Positions 1 to 9,271 are shown, counted from the first letter of the stretch. The stretch: DNA of 64,000 bases from Actinobacteria bacterium 69-20 (GCA_001897425.1 MKSW01000033.1:615445-679444), one strand, 5' to 3'. The notes: a model not told the origin generated them from the sequence alone. Made by a program: numbers and translations.

Positions 1-1
1 C

Positions 2-325
2 GGGTTGCTCTCGGGTGGGCAGCGCCAAGCCGTCGCTGTCGCGCGGGCGATCATGTGGGGCTCCAAGGTCCTGCTCCTGGACGAGCCGACCGCGGCCCTG
101 GCCGTGGCGGAGACGGAGAAGATCGGGGAGTTGGTGAAGGCGGCGGCCCGGCACGGTGTCGCCATCCTGCTGATCAGCCACGACATGGCCCAGGTGCGGA
201 AGATCTGCGACCGGGTCGCCGTATTGTTGCGTGGTGAATTGGTGGCGGACCTGCCGACGGAATCCACCAGCATCGAGGACATCGTCCTGTGGATCACCGG
301 TGGCGCCATGGTCGTGAGTGAATAA
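2..325 (+). CDS. Sugar ABC transporter ATP-binding protein, C-terminal part (5' end outside window)
   Basis: The reading frame is open from the left edge, so only the last ~107 residues are visible. They contain the ABC signature LSGGQRQAVAVARA, a Walker B segment VLLLDEPTAAL and the switch histidine in LLISHD. The ending SIEDIVLWITGG resembles single-domain ATPases of CUT2-type sugar importers (FrcA/RbsA class). It would energise sugar uptake at the inner face of the membrane. The stop overlaps the start region of the mutarotase-like gene, so the two are probably co-transcribed. The sugar cannot be read from this fragment. Confidence 0.85.
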   Translation, partial: GLLSGGQRQAVAVARAIMWGSKVLLLDEPTAALAVAETEKIGELVKAAARHGVAILLISHDMAQVRKICDRVAVLLRGELVADLPTESTSIEDIVLWITGGAMVVSE

Positions 326-338
326 GCGAGGGATCGTC

Positions 339-1352
339 ATGGGAGGACCGGACACGCTGCACCTGGTGAGCGACGATCTCGAGGTTGTCTTGCTGCCGAA
401 TAATGGCGCCGACATCTACGGCTTCACGGACCGCCGGAGTGGCATCGATGTGCTGTTCAAGTCGCCGTGGGACGGCGCCGTTCCGCGGGGTGAATACGAC
501 GGTTCGTCGTCGATGGAACGTTGGATCGCCCGATATTGGGGTGGCTGGCAGGTCCTGCTGCCGAACGGCGGCGACGAATGCGTCGAAAACGGTGTGACAT
601 GGGGATACCACGGCGAAGCAGCAACTCGCCAGTGGGATGTGATCGACGCGGACGAAGGCTCTGCATCGCTCGCCGTGCGTCTTTTCACGGTCCCGCTGAT
701 CGTCCGGAGAACGATATCGCTCACCGGTCCGGTCGTGCGTATCACGGAAACCGTCATCAACGATTCCGATGTGCCGCTCGAGGTGATGTGGTCGCATCAT
801 CCCGCATTCGGCGCGCCATTTCTCGACGCCAGTTGCGTGATCGATATCGGGTGCCGAACCGTCATCACCGACGATGACGCACCGGGCACATTCCTGAATC
901 CGGGCGCACGGTTCACCTGGCCCCTCGCCACCGATGCCCGAGGCGAGCAGGTCGATCTGAGCGTCGTCCCGGGACCCGACGAACGACGGTCGCTCCTCGC
1001 CTATCTGGGCGATTTCACCGAAGGGTTCTACGCGATCACCAACAGGAATCTGGGGCTCGGTTTCGGGCTGCGGTGGCCGCAAGAGATTTTCTCTCACGCG
1101 TGGCTGTGGCAGGAGGTCCATTCGACGCAGGCCTGGCCGTGGTTCCGCCGCGCGTACGCGATGGCGATCGAGCCGGCGTCGACCATTCCGGGCCACGGCA
1201 TGGCGACGGCGCGATCGAAGGGCTACGCGGGCCTCGTCTTGGCGCCGCGCGCCAGCCGTACGGTGGACATCGACGCGGTGATCTTCCGCGGGGCCGGCCG
1301 GGTGGCAGGCATCGACGAAGGCGGAACCGTCCGATTCGGAGAAACGGCATGA
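339..1352 (+). CDS. Aldose 1-epimerase / DUF4432-like protein (galactose mutarotase fold)
   Basis: A 337-residue protein of the galactose-mutarotase-like fold, cytoplasmic with no signal peptide. Its pattern (LLPNNGADIYGF near the start, WGGWQVLLPNGGDE, MWSHHPAFG, ending in a beta-rich domain with MAIEPAS) matches the aldose-1-epimerase/DUF4432 group, which acts on or binds sugar anomers. I chose the ATG at 339 because GAGGG lies six bases upstream; a GTG at 318 would add seven residues. The next gene starts inside the stop codon (ATGA). It sits between a sugar ABC ATPase and a crotonase. Family assignment is fair; the substrate is unknown. Confidence 0.72.
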   Translation: MGGPDTLHLVSDDLEVVLLPNNGADIYGFTDRRSGIDVLFKSPWDGAVPRGEYDGSSSMERWIARYWGGWQVLLPNGGDECVENGVTWGYHGEAATRQWDVIDADEGSASLAVRLFTVPLIVRRTISLTGPVVRITETVINDSDVPLEVMWSHHPAFGAPFLDASCVIDIGCRTVITDDDAPGTFLNPGARFTWPLATDARGEQVDLSVVPGPDERRSLLAYLGDFTEGFYAITNRNLGLGFGLRWPQEIFSHAWLWQEVHSTQAWPWFRRAYAMAIEPASTIPGHGMATARSKGYAGLVLAPRASRTVDIDAVIFRGAGRVAGIDEGGTVRFGETA

Positions 1353-2131
1353 CGGAGCCACAGCCCACCGTTCTGTACCACGAGGACGGCGCGGTCGGCG
1401 TCATCACCTTCAACCGGCCGGAAAAGCTGAACGCGCTGAACCCGCAGGTCCTGGACGACCTCGAGGCCGCGGTCGACGCGTTCGAGGCGAGCGACGTTCG
1501 GTGCGGCGTCGTCACCGGGAACGGTCGCGCCTTCGTCGCGGGAGCGGATATCGGGCATTACGTCGGCCTGACCATTCATCAGTACCGCGACTTCATGGTG
1601 CGCGGTCGCGCGGCGCACGATCGCCTCGTGCACTCGCCGAAGATCCTGATCGCGGCGGTCGAAGGCTTCGCGCTGGGTGGCGGATTCGAGCTCGCGCTGT
1701 GCTGCGATCTGATCGTCGCAGCCGCGGACGCTAGGTTCGGGCTCCCGGAGGTCAAGCTGGGCCTGCTTCCGGGAGGCGGTGGCACGCAACGGCTTTCCCG
1801 TGCTCTCGGTGCGCGGCGCACCCTGGATCTGCTGGTGACCGGCCGATTCGTCCATGCGGACGAGTTGGCGAGTTGGGGAATCGTGAGCCGCGTCGTCGAG
1901 AAGGGTGGCGCCCTCAGTGAGGCGACCCGGCTTGCCGACCTGATCGCTGCTCAGGCGCCGCACGCGGTGCGGTTGGCCAAACGGCTGCTTCGCGACGGCG
2001 CGGACGCCCCGCTCGAGGCGGCGCTCACGCTCGAGCACGCCGAGACCGCTGCACTGTATATGACGGAGGACGCGCGGGAGGGCATCAGCGCCTTCATCGA
2101 GAAGCGGCCTGCCGCGTTCACCGGTCGGTAG
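1349..2131 (+). CDS. Enoyl-CoA hydratase/isomerase (crotonase) family
   Basis: A 260-residue crotonase. The two oxyanion-hole regions are clear (AGADIGH near residue 70; GGGFELALCCD near 110), as is the PEVKLGLLPGGGGTQRL segment. Both catalytic glutamates of true hydratases are present, in FELAL and in LPEVK, spaced 20 residues apart as in mitochondrial enoyl-CoA hydratase, so hydratase activity is plausible. The ATG overlaps the stop of the mutarotase-like gene (ATGA), giving translational coupling. A convergent acyl-CoA ligase follows. Together they suggest CoA-thioester catabolism of an imported carbohydrate-like or side-chain acid. The acyl substrate is not deducible. Confidence 0.88.
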   Translation: MTEPQPTVLYHEDGAVGVITFNRPEKLNALNPQVLDDLEAAVDAFEASDVRCGVVTGNGRAFVAGADIGHYVGLTIHQYRDFMVRGRAAHDRLVHSPKILIAAVEGFALGGGFELALCCDLIVAAADARFGLPEVKLGLLPGGGGTQRLSRALGARRTLDLLVTGRFVHADELASWGIVSRVVEKGGALSEATRLADLIAAQAPHAVRLAKRLLRDGADAPLEAALTLEHAETAALYMTEDAREGISAFIEKRPAAFTGR

Positions 2132-2161
2132 ATCGGATCCCACAGGCCGCAGGCGAACGGC

Positions 2162-3763
2162 TCACGGGGCGAGCCGGGCGCGCAGTGCGCGGCGATCGAC
2201 CTTGTCGAGGGCGGTCCGCGGGAGCTCCGGCACCACATCGAACGAGAGTGGCCGCTTGAAGGCCGCCATCGCCGCCCGGCAGGCCGCCTCGATGTCGGCG
2301 GTGACCTGGTCAAGCGGGCGGGTCGGGTGCCCCAGGACCAGCGTCGCGTGGACGCGCTGGCCCCACCGGTCGTCCGGCACGCCGACGACGGCCACGTCCG
2401 CGACGCCCTCGACCGTCCGTATCACCGATTCCACCTCGGCAGGGATCACGTTGAATCCGCCGCTGATGATCATGTCGTCGCCGCGACCGTGCAGGTGCAG
2501 TCGGCCGGCGGCGTCGAAGTTGCCGAGATCGCCGGTGGGGAACCAACCTTCGGAATTCGTGGCCGGTCGAAGCTCGCCCTGCGGGCCCCAGTACCCATCC
2601 GTCACAAGCGGGCTTCGGACCGAGAGCCGGCCGGGTTCGGACGTCTCGCCGACCGCATGGCCAGCTGCTTCGCCGACGGGGTCGATCCGCACCTGTGTGC
2701 CGCGCGCGACGGCTCCGGCGCTCGACAGGATCGCCTCGGCTTCCGCGAGCCGGCCGTCGTCGAACAGTCGGACCGCGCGGTCGTGGTCCGTGGCGAGCAG
2801 CGCCGCGACGGGCGCGAGGGTCTCCGACAGGCCGTAGTACTGGTGGAGCAGCCCCGGAAACGCGCGTGCCGCCGTGACGAGCCGCGAGAACGCCAACGGC
2901 GAACCACCGTAAGGGATGGCGCGCAGTTGCCTGGCGGCGCGAGCGACCAGCTCGGGCGGCGCGGATTCGGCGAGCATCGCGACCATGATCGGGGCGAGCG
3001 GCAAGACCGTGATCCCGTCCGACAGCACGGTGTCAAGGACGTCGACCGGGCTAAATCGCGCCATCGTGAGCGTGGATGCGCCGACGAGCGCCGCGTCCAA
3101 CGCCATGGATCCGCCGAAGTGCGCCATCGGAGCGACCGCTAGGACCCGGTCATCCGGACCGATGGACGGCAGTTGTTCCAGGGCGAGATCGAGTTGCGCC
3201 AGCCAGGCGCGGTGGCTCACGCTGGCGCCCTTCGGCGCACCGGTGGTTCCCGACGTATAGAGAAGCATGGCGGGGTCGGTACCCCGCCGTTCGAGCAGGC
3301 GGTCGTCTGCTCGCCGGGGGATGTCGTCCACGCCGCTGAATCCGGCCAGTGAATCGAAACCGGCTACGGCGCTGCACAAACCACGCTCGTTCACGGCGTC
3401 ATGGAATGCTTCGACACGACCTGGGTCACAACAGATCACCCGCGCATCGCAGTCGGCTGCGATCCGGGCAACCTCCCGCGGATGCAGCCGAGGCGTGAGC
3501 GCCACGCGAACCATGCCGGTGAGCAGAGCCGCGAGCTCCAGCAGGCGAAACGCCGGACTGTTCGTCAGGGCTATGACGATGCGGTCGCCAGGCCGTGCGT
3601 CCTCTCGTGCGAGCCGCTCGGCGACGCCCAGGGCAGCCCCGACGGTCTGCTCCACCGTGAGCCATGCGCCGTCGGCCGTGGCCAGCCACGGGTGGTGCGG
3701 CGTGCGGTTACGAAGCCCGAGAATGCGGTCCGCGATCGATGGTGAGGCGTGGGCGGTGGACAT
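2162..3763 (-). CDS. AMP-dependent acyl-CoA synthetase/ligase
   Basis: A 533-residue member of the acyl-adenylate superfamily: carboxylate + ATP + CoA to acyl-CoA. Visible motifs are the P-loop-like YTSGTTGAPKG, the YYGLSE motif, the hinge region GWFPTGDLGNFDAAGRLHLHGRGDDMI (here split by positions around 2480-2560) and the catalytic lysine in RTALDKVDRRAL close to the C terminus. Length is normal for the family. The start ATG at 3763 has GGGGAGG just upstream. It is convergent with the crotonase and divergent from the solute-binding-like gene, with about 66 bases between the starts, so a shared promoter region is likely. The acid it activates is unknown. Confidence 0.9.
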   Translation of the reverse strand: MSTAHASPSIADRILGLRNRTPHHPWLATADGAWLTVEQTVGAALGVAERLAREDARPGDRIVIALTNSPAFRLLELAALLTGMVRVALTPRLHPREVARIAADCDARVICCDPGRVEAFHDAVNERGLCSAVAGFDSLAGFSGVDDIPRRADDRLLERRGTDPAMLLYTSGTTGAPKGASVSHRAWLAQLDLALEQLPSIGPDDRVLAVAPMAHFGGSMALDAALVGASTLTMARFSPVDVLDTVLSDGITVLPLAPIMVAMLAESAPPELVARAARQLRAIPYGGSPLAFSRLVTAARAFPGLLHQYYGLSETLAPVAALLATDHDRAVRLFDDGRLAEAEAILSSAGAVARGTQVRIDPVGEAAGHAVGETSEPGRLSVRSPLVTDGYWGPQGELRPATNSEGWFPTGDLGNFDAAGRLHLHGRGDDMIISGGFNVIPAEVESVIRTVEGVADVAVVGVPDDRWGQRVHATLVLGHPTRPLDQVTADIEAACRAAMAAFKRPLSFDVVPELPRTALDKVDRRALRARLAP

Positions 3764-3829
3764 GGCCTCCCCGGTGCTTTCCCTCTATACTCGACGCGAT
3801 CGTAACATCGGATAGAACGGAGGATTCCC

Positions 3830-4954
3830 GTGGCGGTGCGCTTGCGCGGAAGTTCATGGGCCCATGTTCGCGGGCATGAACCACTCGTGGAGGCGTCGGC
3901 CGCCTACGCGCGAGCCCACGACGTGGAGATCGAATGGGTGCCGCGCACTTTGACCGAATTCGGCGTGCTGGATATCGGTGATCTCGCGCGCCAGTTCGAC
4001 CTGGTGGTGATCGATCATCCGCACGTCGGCACCGTCGCGGCCTCACGGACGCTCGTCCCGCTGGAAGAAGTGCTCCCCAAGGATGCGCTCGAGGATCTCG
4101 ACGCGGATTCGCCCGGCCGGTCCGAGCAGAGTTACCGCTACGACGGTCACCAATGGGCGCTGGCGATCGATGCCGCCTGCCAGGTGTCCGCGCGACGCGC
4201 CGGCAGCAGTCTCCCGACCGCCTGGGCCGACGTGGCGGATGCCGCGCGCGACGGCGTGGTCCTCTGGCCACTCAATCCGGTGGATTCGCAGGCGAGCTTC
4301 TTGACCGTCTGCGCCCAACTCGGGAGTCCCGTCGGCGGGGCGAGCGGGGATTTCGTGGATCCGTCGGCAGGCGTCGCTGCCTTCGAGTTGATGGCATCCG
4401 TCGCGAGGCACCTCGAACCGCGCTGCTTCGACATGAACGCGATCGATGTCCTCGGGTCGCTCTCGGCTGCCGATTCGCGAGAACTGTATTGTCCCTTGGT
4501 CTTCGGATACACGAACTACTCGCGCCCGGGTTTTGCGCCGGAGCGGTTGGAGTTCGGCGACATCCCGCAGAGATCGCCGGAGTTTCGCGGCGGCGCCCTG
4601 CTCGGTGGTGTCGGCCTGGGCGTGTCGGCGCTTCGCGACCACATCGATGAGGCCGCCGCATTCGCGTTGTGGGTGGCGGGTGCGGACGTCCAGTCGTCGA
4701 TCTACGTCGAGGCGGGCGGCCAGCCCGCGCACGGGAAAGCATGGTCCGATCCGCATGCGGACGAGGTCGCGGGCGGGTTCTTCTCGAACGTGCGCGGCAC
4801 GATGGACCGTTCGTGGATGCGGCCCCGCGTGAACGGTTACGTGCAGTGGCAGAACGCCTCCATGGGCATCGTGCACGAGACGCTGTGCCAAGGCTCGGGA
4901 TTCGCCGCGGCGGTGCAGGAACTCAACCGCGTCGCGCGCGACACCTGTCGCTGA
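3830..4954 (+). CDS. Extracellular-solute-binding-protein family 1 homologue without a signal peptide
   Basis: A 374-residue protein with the N-terminal pattern of sugar-binding proteins (HEPLVEASAAYARAH, then FDLVVIDHPHVG). The N terminus MAVRLRGSSWAHVRG has no hydrophobic segment, Tat motif or lipobox, so it should stay in the cytoplasm. GTG at 3830 is supported by CGGAGG six bases upstream and is preceded by a short AT-rich stretch that could be the promoter. It is encoded next to an acyl-CoA ligase, a crotonase and a hydratase. It may bind a catabolic intermediate or act as a regulator or carrier. Family likeness is good; the role is inference. Confidence 0.72.
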   Translation: MAVRLRGSSWAHVRGHEPLVEASAAYARAHDVEIEWVPRTLTEFGVLDIGDLARQFDLVVIDHPHVGTVAASRTLVPLEEVLPKDALEDLDADSPGRSEQSYRYDGHQWALAIDAACQVSARRAGSSLPTAWADVADAARDGVVLWPLNPVDSQASFLTVCAQLGSPVGGASGDFVDPSAGVAAFELMASVARHLEPRCFDMNAIDVLGSLSAADSRELYCPLVFGYTNYSRPGFAPERLEFGDIPQRSPEFRGGALLGGVGLGVSALRDHIDEAAAFALWVAGADVQSSIYVEAGGQPAHGKAWSDPHADEVAGGFFSNVRGTMDRSWMRPRVNGYVQWQNASMGIVHETLCQGSGFAAAVQELNRVARDTCR

Positions 4955-4967
4955 CGCCGACCCGACC

Positions 4968-5798
4968 TCAGGCCGCCGTCGCGAACGTCGCGGTCACCCG
5001 GCCGAGGGTCCCGAAGTCGATCATCATGTCGTCACCGGGTGAGGCGAAGAAGTGGCCGGTGCAGGTACCTGTGCTCAGCATGTCGCCGCGACCGATGCGA
5101 TCACCTCGCGACCGCCGCAGGTTGATGATCCAGGTCGCCGAGTCGACCGGGTCGCCCAACGCAGCCGTGCCGTCACCCTGCCGGACCAACTCGCCATTGC
5201 AATACAGCTGCATCGCGTGATGCGCGAGGTCCGCTTCCGGCCGGAACGGCTGCTCGGCGCCGAGAACGAGCTGCGAGCCGCCCGCGTTGTCGAGGCACGC
5301 ACCCCAGAACGGGTTCGTCGCATACCAATCGGGCCAGACCATGTCGCCGACCTCCAGGCCGGGGCGGACCGTCGCAATCGCGCGTTCTACGCATGCGCGA
5401 TCCACCGGGCCGTCGCCGGGCGGCAGATCGTCGCCCAGCGTCAGCACGAATTCGCCCTCGCACAGGCGGAATCCGATGAACAGCTCGCTACCGAGCACGG
5501 CCCCGCTCCCATGCAGGCCATCGCGATAGATCCGGCCGGTGATCGGCTCGGGCATCCCCTCCGCGCGCCGCACCTCCGCGGCCGCCGCCCCGATCTTCCA
5601 TCCGACCGTCGGGCGACCGAGCAGTGCGTGCACCCGGTCGTGCACGGCATAGATCTCGTCCCAGCGCGGGTAGAGCTCCTCCGGCAGCATCTCGATCTGC
5701 GTCATGGATGCTCGCCCGTGGGCGATGCGCTGCGCGATCTCCTCCACCACGTCGCCGCGCGGCGGACTGGGCGCCACCTGCTCGACCGGTTGGCTCAT
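4968..5798 (-). CDS. 2-keto-4-pentenoate hydratase-like protein (FAH superfamily)
   Basis: A 276-residue protein resembling 2-oxopent-4-enoate hydratases (MhpD/XylJ group). Segments VGWKIGAAAAEVRR, EPITGRIYRD, CEGEFVLTLGDDLP and the C-terminal RGDMLSTGTCTGHFFASPGD follow the family pattern of a divalent-metal-dependent hydratase acting on 2-hydroxy-2,4-dienoates. The ATG at 5798 has GAAGGG eight bases upstream; a longer frame to 5846 lacks such support. It is transcribed towards the solute-binding-like gene and away from the FGGY kinase. It probably belongs with the CoA ligase/crotonase group, but the pathway is not clear. Confidence 0.82.
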   Translation of the reverse strand: MSQPVEQVAPSPPRGDVVEEIAQRIAHGRASMTQIEMLPEELYPRWDEIYAVHDRVHALLGRPTVGWKIGAAAAEVRRAEGMPEPITGRIYRDGLHGSGAVLGSELFIGFRLCEGEFVLTLGDDLPPGDGPVDRACVERAIATVRPGLEVGDMVWPDWYATNPFWGACLDNAGGSQLVLGAEQPFRPEADLAHHAMQLYCNGELVRQGDGTAALGDPVDSATWIINLRRSRGDRIGRGDMLSTGTCTGHFFASPGDDMMIDFGTLGRVTATFATAA

Positions 5799-6185
5799 CT
5801 GACGGTCCCTTCGGCGGGTTCGGCGGCGCTGGATCCTATGCTGCATTCGGAGCCGAATATAACCTATAAGACGGTTAGCACCGAGGTTTATTAACTGATA
5901 TGACGGCGACCACGCCGTGCACGCGACATCACTCGCGGTCGCTCGCGTGCACTGTCACCGGCGTGCGTTCGGCGCCCTGCTCGGTTGCGTGAACCTATCA
6001 AGGCGATTAGTCTGATCAAACCGATTAATACTTGGTAGTCTACCGGAAACGCCGGACCCCTGATCTGCTCGCCGCGGTATCCCGGGCGAATGCGGAGACG
6101 CAGCGAAACACGAGGAGTAGGTGATGGTCGAACGCACCCGCCGCTCGGCCGTATGTGGTTGCGCTCCGGATGTGGGTAGCGCGCG
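5799..6185. promoter_or_regulatory. Divergent intergenic region between hydratase and FGGY kinase operon
   Basis: 387 bases with no credible gene and visibly richer in A+T than the flanks. Seen here: an imperfect palindrome AACC-TATAAGAC-GGTT at 5861-5876 in front of the hydratase, and a direct repeat CGATTAG/CGATTAA at 6004-6010 and 6022-6028 in front of the kinase operon. These are candidate operators, perhaps for the GntR regulator encoded at 10390-11202. No promoter boxes are assigned with confidence. Confidence 0.35.
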
Positions 6186-7646
6186 ATGACGGCGTCCTGG
6201 CTCGGGATCGACATCGGCACATCGGCGCTCAAGGCTCTGTTGATCTCGGACGACGGGGTCGTGCTGGCGCGGTCGAGCGTTCCGTACCAGGATGCGTCGA
6301 CGGGCCCGGGTGCCCTGGACGAACAGGACCCGGCGATCTGGGTCGATGCAGCGCAGGCCGCCGTCCGAGAGTGCGTGCGTGAGGGGGGTGTGCCATCCGG
6401 GATCGGTCTCACCGGCCAGGTCCCGACGTTGGTGCTGGTGGACGAGACCGGTGCCGTCGTGCGCCCGGCGATGACGTGGCGGGACGCTCGAGCCGTCACC
6501 GAGGCCGAAGAACTCGAGCGAGAGCTGGGCCCGTCGGAGCCGCACATCGGCATGGACCTGCCGTGGTCCCCGGCGCACCTGCCAGCCAAACTCCGCTGGT
6601 TGGCCGCGCACGAGCCGGAGGCGGTACGCCGCTCCCGACATGTGCTGCAGCCCAAGGACTATCTCGGCTTGCTGCTCACCGGATCGACCCTCAGCGACGC
6701 CTGGTCAGTCAAGGGCATCGGTCACATCCGAACAGGGCTTGCGTCGAAAGCCGTCATGGACGCTTGTGGGTGGGACGCCGATGTCTGCCCACCGACGGCG
6801 GAGCCGTGGGCGAGTCGTGGTGCCACCGTCGGTGGGACGTTCGGGCTTCCGGACGGCATCGACGTCTCCGTCGGCTGGTCCGACGCGCTCTGCAGCATGT
6901 TGGCGGTGGGTGCCTTCGACAGGCCGATCGCCTTCATCCTCACCGGGACCTCGGAGATCGTGGGCATGAGCACGGCGCGATCCACCGGCGAAGCTCCCGG
7001 CCTCTATCGCATCCCGATTGACTGCGCGCCGCGAAACGTGCTCTACGGCCCGACGCAGAGCAGCGGAGGGACGGCGGTATGGCTGGCGCGCGTTTTCGAC
7101 GTCCCGGTGGAGGCGCTTCCCGATATTGCGGCTGGGGCGCGCGGCGCCGTTCCGCCGGTGTTTGTTCCGTATATCAGCGGGGAGCGGGCACCCTTGTGGC
7201 GCCCCGATGTCCGGGCCGTCCTCGCGGGGCTCGACGCGGAGGACGGCCGACCGGAAATCGTCCGATCTGTCCTCAACGGCATCTCGCTCAGCGCTGCGGA
7301 CGTCCTGGACATCGCCGCGGAGACCGCTGGCGAGACATTCGATGCGATCCATATCGCCGGCCGCGGCGCCGCAGACCTCGCATGGAAGACCATCCGGTTG
7401 CAGACGTTGGGTCGCCCCGTCCTGTTCCACCGCGAACCGTTCGTGGCTGCGCTCGGTGCCGCGATGTTGGGTCGCGCGGCCGCGACGGGCGGTGACCTCG
7501 GAAGTGACCTTGGTAGTGACCTAGACCGGTTGCGGGGCGCCCCGACCGTGTGCGAGCCGACGCCGAGCGACATCGACGCCAGCACCAAGGCTCTCGCCGA
7601 CTATCGGTCCGTCAGCTCGTTCGCGCAGTGTTGGAGGACTTCATGA
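6186..7646 (+). CDS. FGGY-family carbohydrate kinase (xylulokinase-like)
   Basis: A 486-residue sugar kinase. The N terminus WLGIDIGTSALKALL is the phosphate-1 motif of the FGGY/actin-like ATPase fold, and IGLTGQVPTLVLVDETG plus the C-terminal IHIAGRGAADLAWKTI region (adenosine-binding part) follow the family. It phosphorylates a sugar, polyol or sugar acid in the cytoplasm. It is the first gene of an operon with a KDPG-aldolase-like gene (ATGA overlap at 7643), a DHDPS-like gene, a UxuA-like gene and a GntR regulator. A phosphorylated 2-keto-3-deoxy sugar acid made by this kinase could feed the aldolase. The exact substrate is inference. The C-terminal GGDLGSDLGSDLD stretch is a small repeat. 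Confidence 0.88.
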   Translation: MTASWLGIDIGTSALKALLISDDGVVLARSSVPYQDASTGPGALDEQDPAIWVDAAQAAVRECVREGGVPSGIGLTGQVPTLVLVDETGAVVRPAMTWRDARAVTEAEELERELGPSEPHIGMDLPWSPAHLPAKLRWLAAHEPEAVRRSRHVLQPKDYLGLLLTGSTLSDAWSVKGIGHIRTGLASKAVMDACGWDADVCPPTAEPWASRGATVGGTFGLPDGIDVSVGWSDALCSMLAVGAFDRPIAFILTGTSEIVGMSTARSTGEAPGLYRIPIDCAPRNVLYGPTQSSGGTAVWLARVFDVPVEALPDIAAGARGAVPPVFVPYISGERAPLWRPDVRAVLAGLDAEDGRPEIVRSVLNGISLSAADVLDIAAETAGETFDAIHIAGRGAADLAWKTIRLQTLGRPVLFHREPFVAALGAAMLGRAAATGGDLGSDLGSDLDRLRGAPTVCEPTPSDIDASTKALADYRSVSSFAQCWRTS

Positions 7647-8254
7647 CGTGTGCCATACCGGCGGGAGTCATTGCGGTCATTCGTGCGGGCTCCGCGGAAG
7701 AGGCCACCGTGATCGGTCGCGCGCTCGCCCGCGCCGGCGTCGCAGCGATCGAAGTCACCTTCACGGTGCCTGACGCGGAGTCTGCTATCCGCGCCCTTGC
7801 CACGTCCGTGGCGATCCCGATCGGTGCCGGCACGGTGCGCACGATCGCGCAGTGCGAGGCCGCTGCCGACTCCGGAGCATCGTTCGTCGTTGCGCCGGAC
7901 CTGGACGTGGCGGTCGTCGCGCGGGCACACCAGCTTGGGCTTTGCGCCGTACCCGGAGCACTGACGCCCGGCGAGGTCGGCCGGTGTCTCGACGCTGGCG
8001 CCGACGCCATCAAGATCTTTCCGGCCGGATCGGTCGGCGGCCCGCCCTACATCCGAGACCTCGCCGGACCTTTCCCGGGCGTCACCTGGGTGGCGTCCGG
8101 CGGCGTCACACCGGCACTGATCGCTGACTACCGTGCCGCCGGGTGCCACACGGTGTGCATGGGCCGCGTGTTGATCGACCCCGAGGCACTAGCGATATCC
8201 GACGAGTCGGCCCTGGAAGCCCATGCGCGCCACGTGCTCGCTGCGGCCAACTAG
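7643..8254 (+). CDS. KDPG/KHG aldolase-like protein
   Basis: A 203-residue class I aldolase of the Eda family, which splits 2-keto-3-deoxy-6-phosphogluconate (or the galactonate analogue) into pyruvate and glyceraldehyde-3-phosphate. Visible: the active-site glutamate in AAIEVTFTVP, GAGTV, the Schiff-base lysine in DAIKIFPAG and WVASGGVTP. Length is typical. The ATG at 7643 has TTGGAGGA five bases upstream and overlaps the kinase stop, so the kinase and aldolase are translationally coupled. The N terminus keeps IPAGVIAVIRA. This strongly suggests that the kinase product is a 2-keto-3-deoxy sugar acid phosphate. Confidence 0.9.
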   Translation: MTCAIPAGVIAVIRAGSAEEATVIGRALARAGVAAIEVTFTVPDAESAIRALATSVAIPIGAGTVRTIAQCEAAADSGASFVVAPDLDVAVVARAHQLGLCAVPGALTPGEVGRCLDAGADAIKIFPAGSVGGPPYIRDLAGPFPGVTWVASGGVTPALIADYRAAGCHTVCMGRVLIDPEALAISDESALEAHARHVLAAAN

Positions 8255-8320
8255 CACAGTCGGCGCGCCGCCTCAAACGAGTTCGCAGCGATCAATAAGA
8301 ACGATCAACAAGGAGAGACC

Positions 8321-9271
8321 ATGGAGTCGAAACAGCGTGACGCCGGCGCATTGCCGTACGGCGTCGTGGCGTCGAGCGTCACGCCGTTCAATCAGGACGG
8401 CGATCCGGACATCAGCCGCGTGCACCTGCACATCGACTGGCTGATCGAGCAAGGTATCGCCGGGATTTCGCCCTTGGGCAGCTCGGGCGAATTCCCGGCC
8501 CTGGAATACGCCGACCGGCAACGCATCGTCGACGCGTCGCTGGAGGCCGTGAACGGCCGAGTGCCCACATTAATGGGTACCCATCATTACACGACCAAAC
8601 AGACAGTGGCGCTGTCGAAATACGCCGAGGGCGCCGGAGCCACCGCGCTGCTCGTCATCCCCCCGTATTACATGGTTCCGAGCCGGACCCAGGTCATGGA
8701 CCATTACCGCGCCATTGCGGAGGCCGTGCAGATTCCGATCATGCTGTACTACAACATCGCGAATACGAACGTGCGGCTGCATGTCGATGATCTTCTTCAG
8801 CTCCATGCCGAGGGCGCGATCAGCGGCGTGAAGTGGTCGGACCCGGCCGCTGCCCCCCTGTTCGATCTGATCGACGGGAGCGACAACGCCATGCGGGTGT
8901 ATGTCGGTGTCGACTCGGTCGCCTTCGAGGGGCTCAGCTACGGTGCCCACGGCTGGATCTCCGGCATCCCCAGCATCGTCCCGAAAGCCGCGAACGCGCT
9001 CTACCAGAAATTGGCCGTCGAGCACGATCTCGCGGCCGCGCGCGCCGAATGGCGGAAACTGCTGCCGTTGGTGCGATTCGAATTCGCCGGAATCATGACG
9101 GGCGACGACCCGCACTGGTTCGCCGTCATGAAAACGACACTGAACATGCTGATCGGCCCAGAGATCGGCGCCCCCGCGTTGCCGGTCCAGCCGTTACCCG
9201 CCCTGGACCACGCCCGGCTGGCCGAATTGCTGTCCGCCGTCGGCTACCCCGCCGCGGCGGACGGGCAGTGA
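8321..9271 (+). CDS. Dihydrodipicolinate synthase / N-acetylneuraminate lyase family protein
   Basis: A 316-residue (beta/alpha)8 aldolase or dehydratase of the DapA family. Seen: GSSGEFPAL in place of the GTTGE motif of true DapA, the conserved tyrosine in MLYYNIAN, and the Schiff-base lysine in GVKWSDP. In sugar-acid operons such proteins are 2-keto-3-deoxy-sugar-acid aldolases or dehydratases rather than lysine-biosynthetic enzymes. An AAGGAGA ribosome-binding site precedes ATG 8321. Its neighbours (KDPG-type aldolase, UxuA-like, and a ketoglutarate semialdehyde dehydrogenase downstream) allow a non-phosphorylative route via alpha-ketoglutarate semialdehyde. Which one is used cannot be read here. 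Confidence 0.87.
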   Translation: MESKQRDAGALPYGVVASSVTPFNQDGDPDISRVHLHIDWLIEQGIAGISPLGSSGEFPALEYADRQRIVDASLEAVNGRVPTLMGTHHYTTKQTVALSKYAEGAGATALLVIPPYYMVPSRTQVMDHYRAIAEAVQIPIMLYYNIANTNVRLHVDDLLQLHAEGAISGVKWSDPAAAPLFDLIDGSDNAMRVYVGVDSVAFEGLSYGAHGWISGIPSIVPKAANALYQKLAVEHDLAAARAEWRKLLPLVRFEFAGIMTGDDPHWFAVMKTTLNMLIGPEIGAPALPVQPLPALDHARLAELLSAVGYPAAADGQ

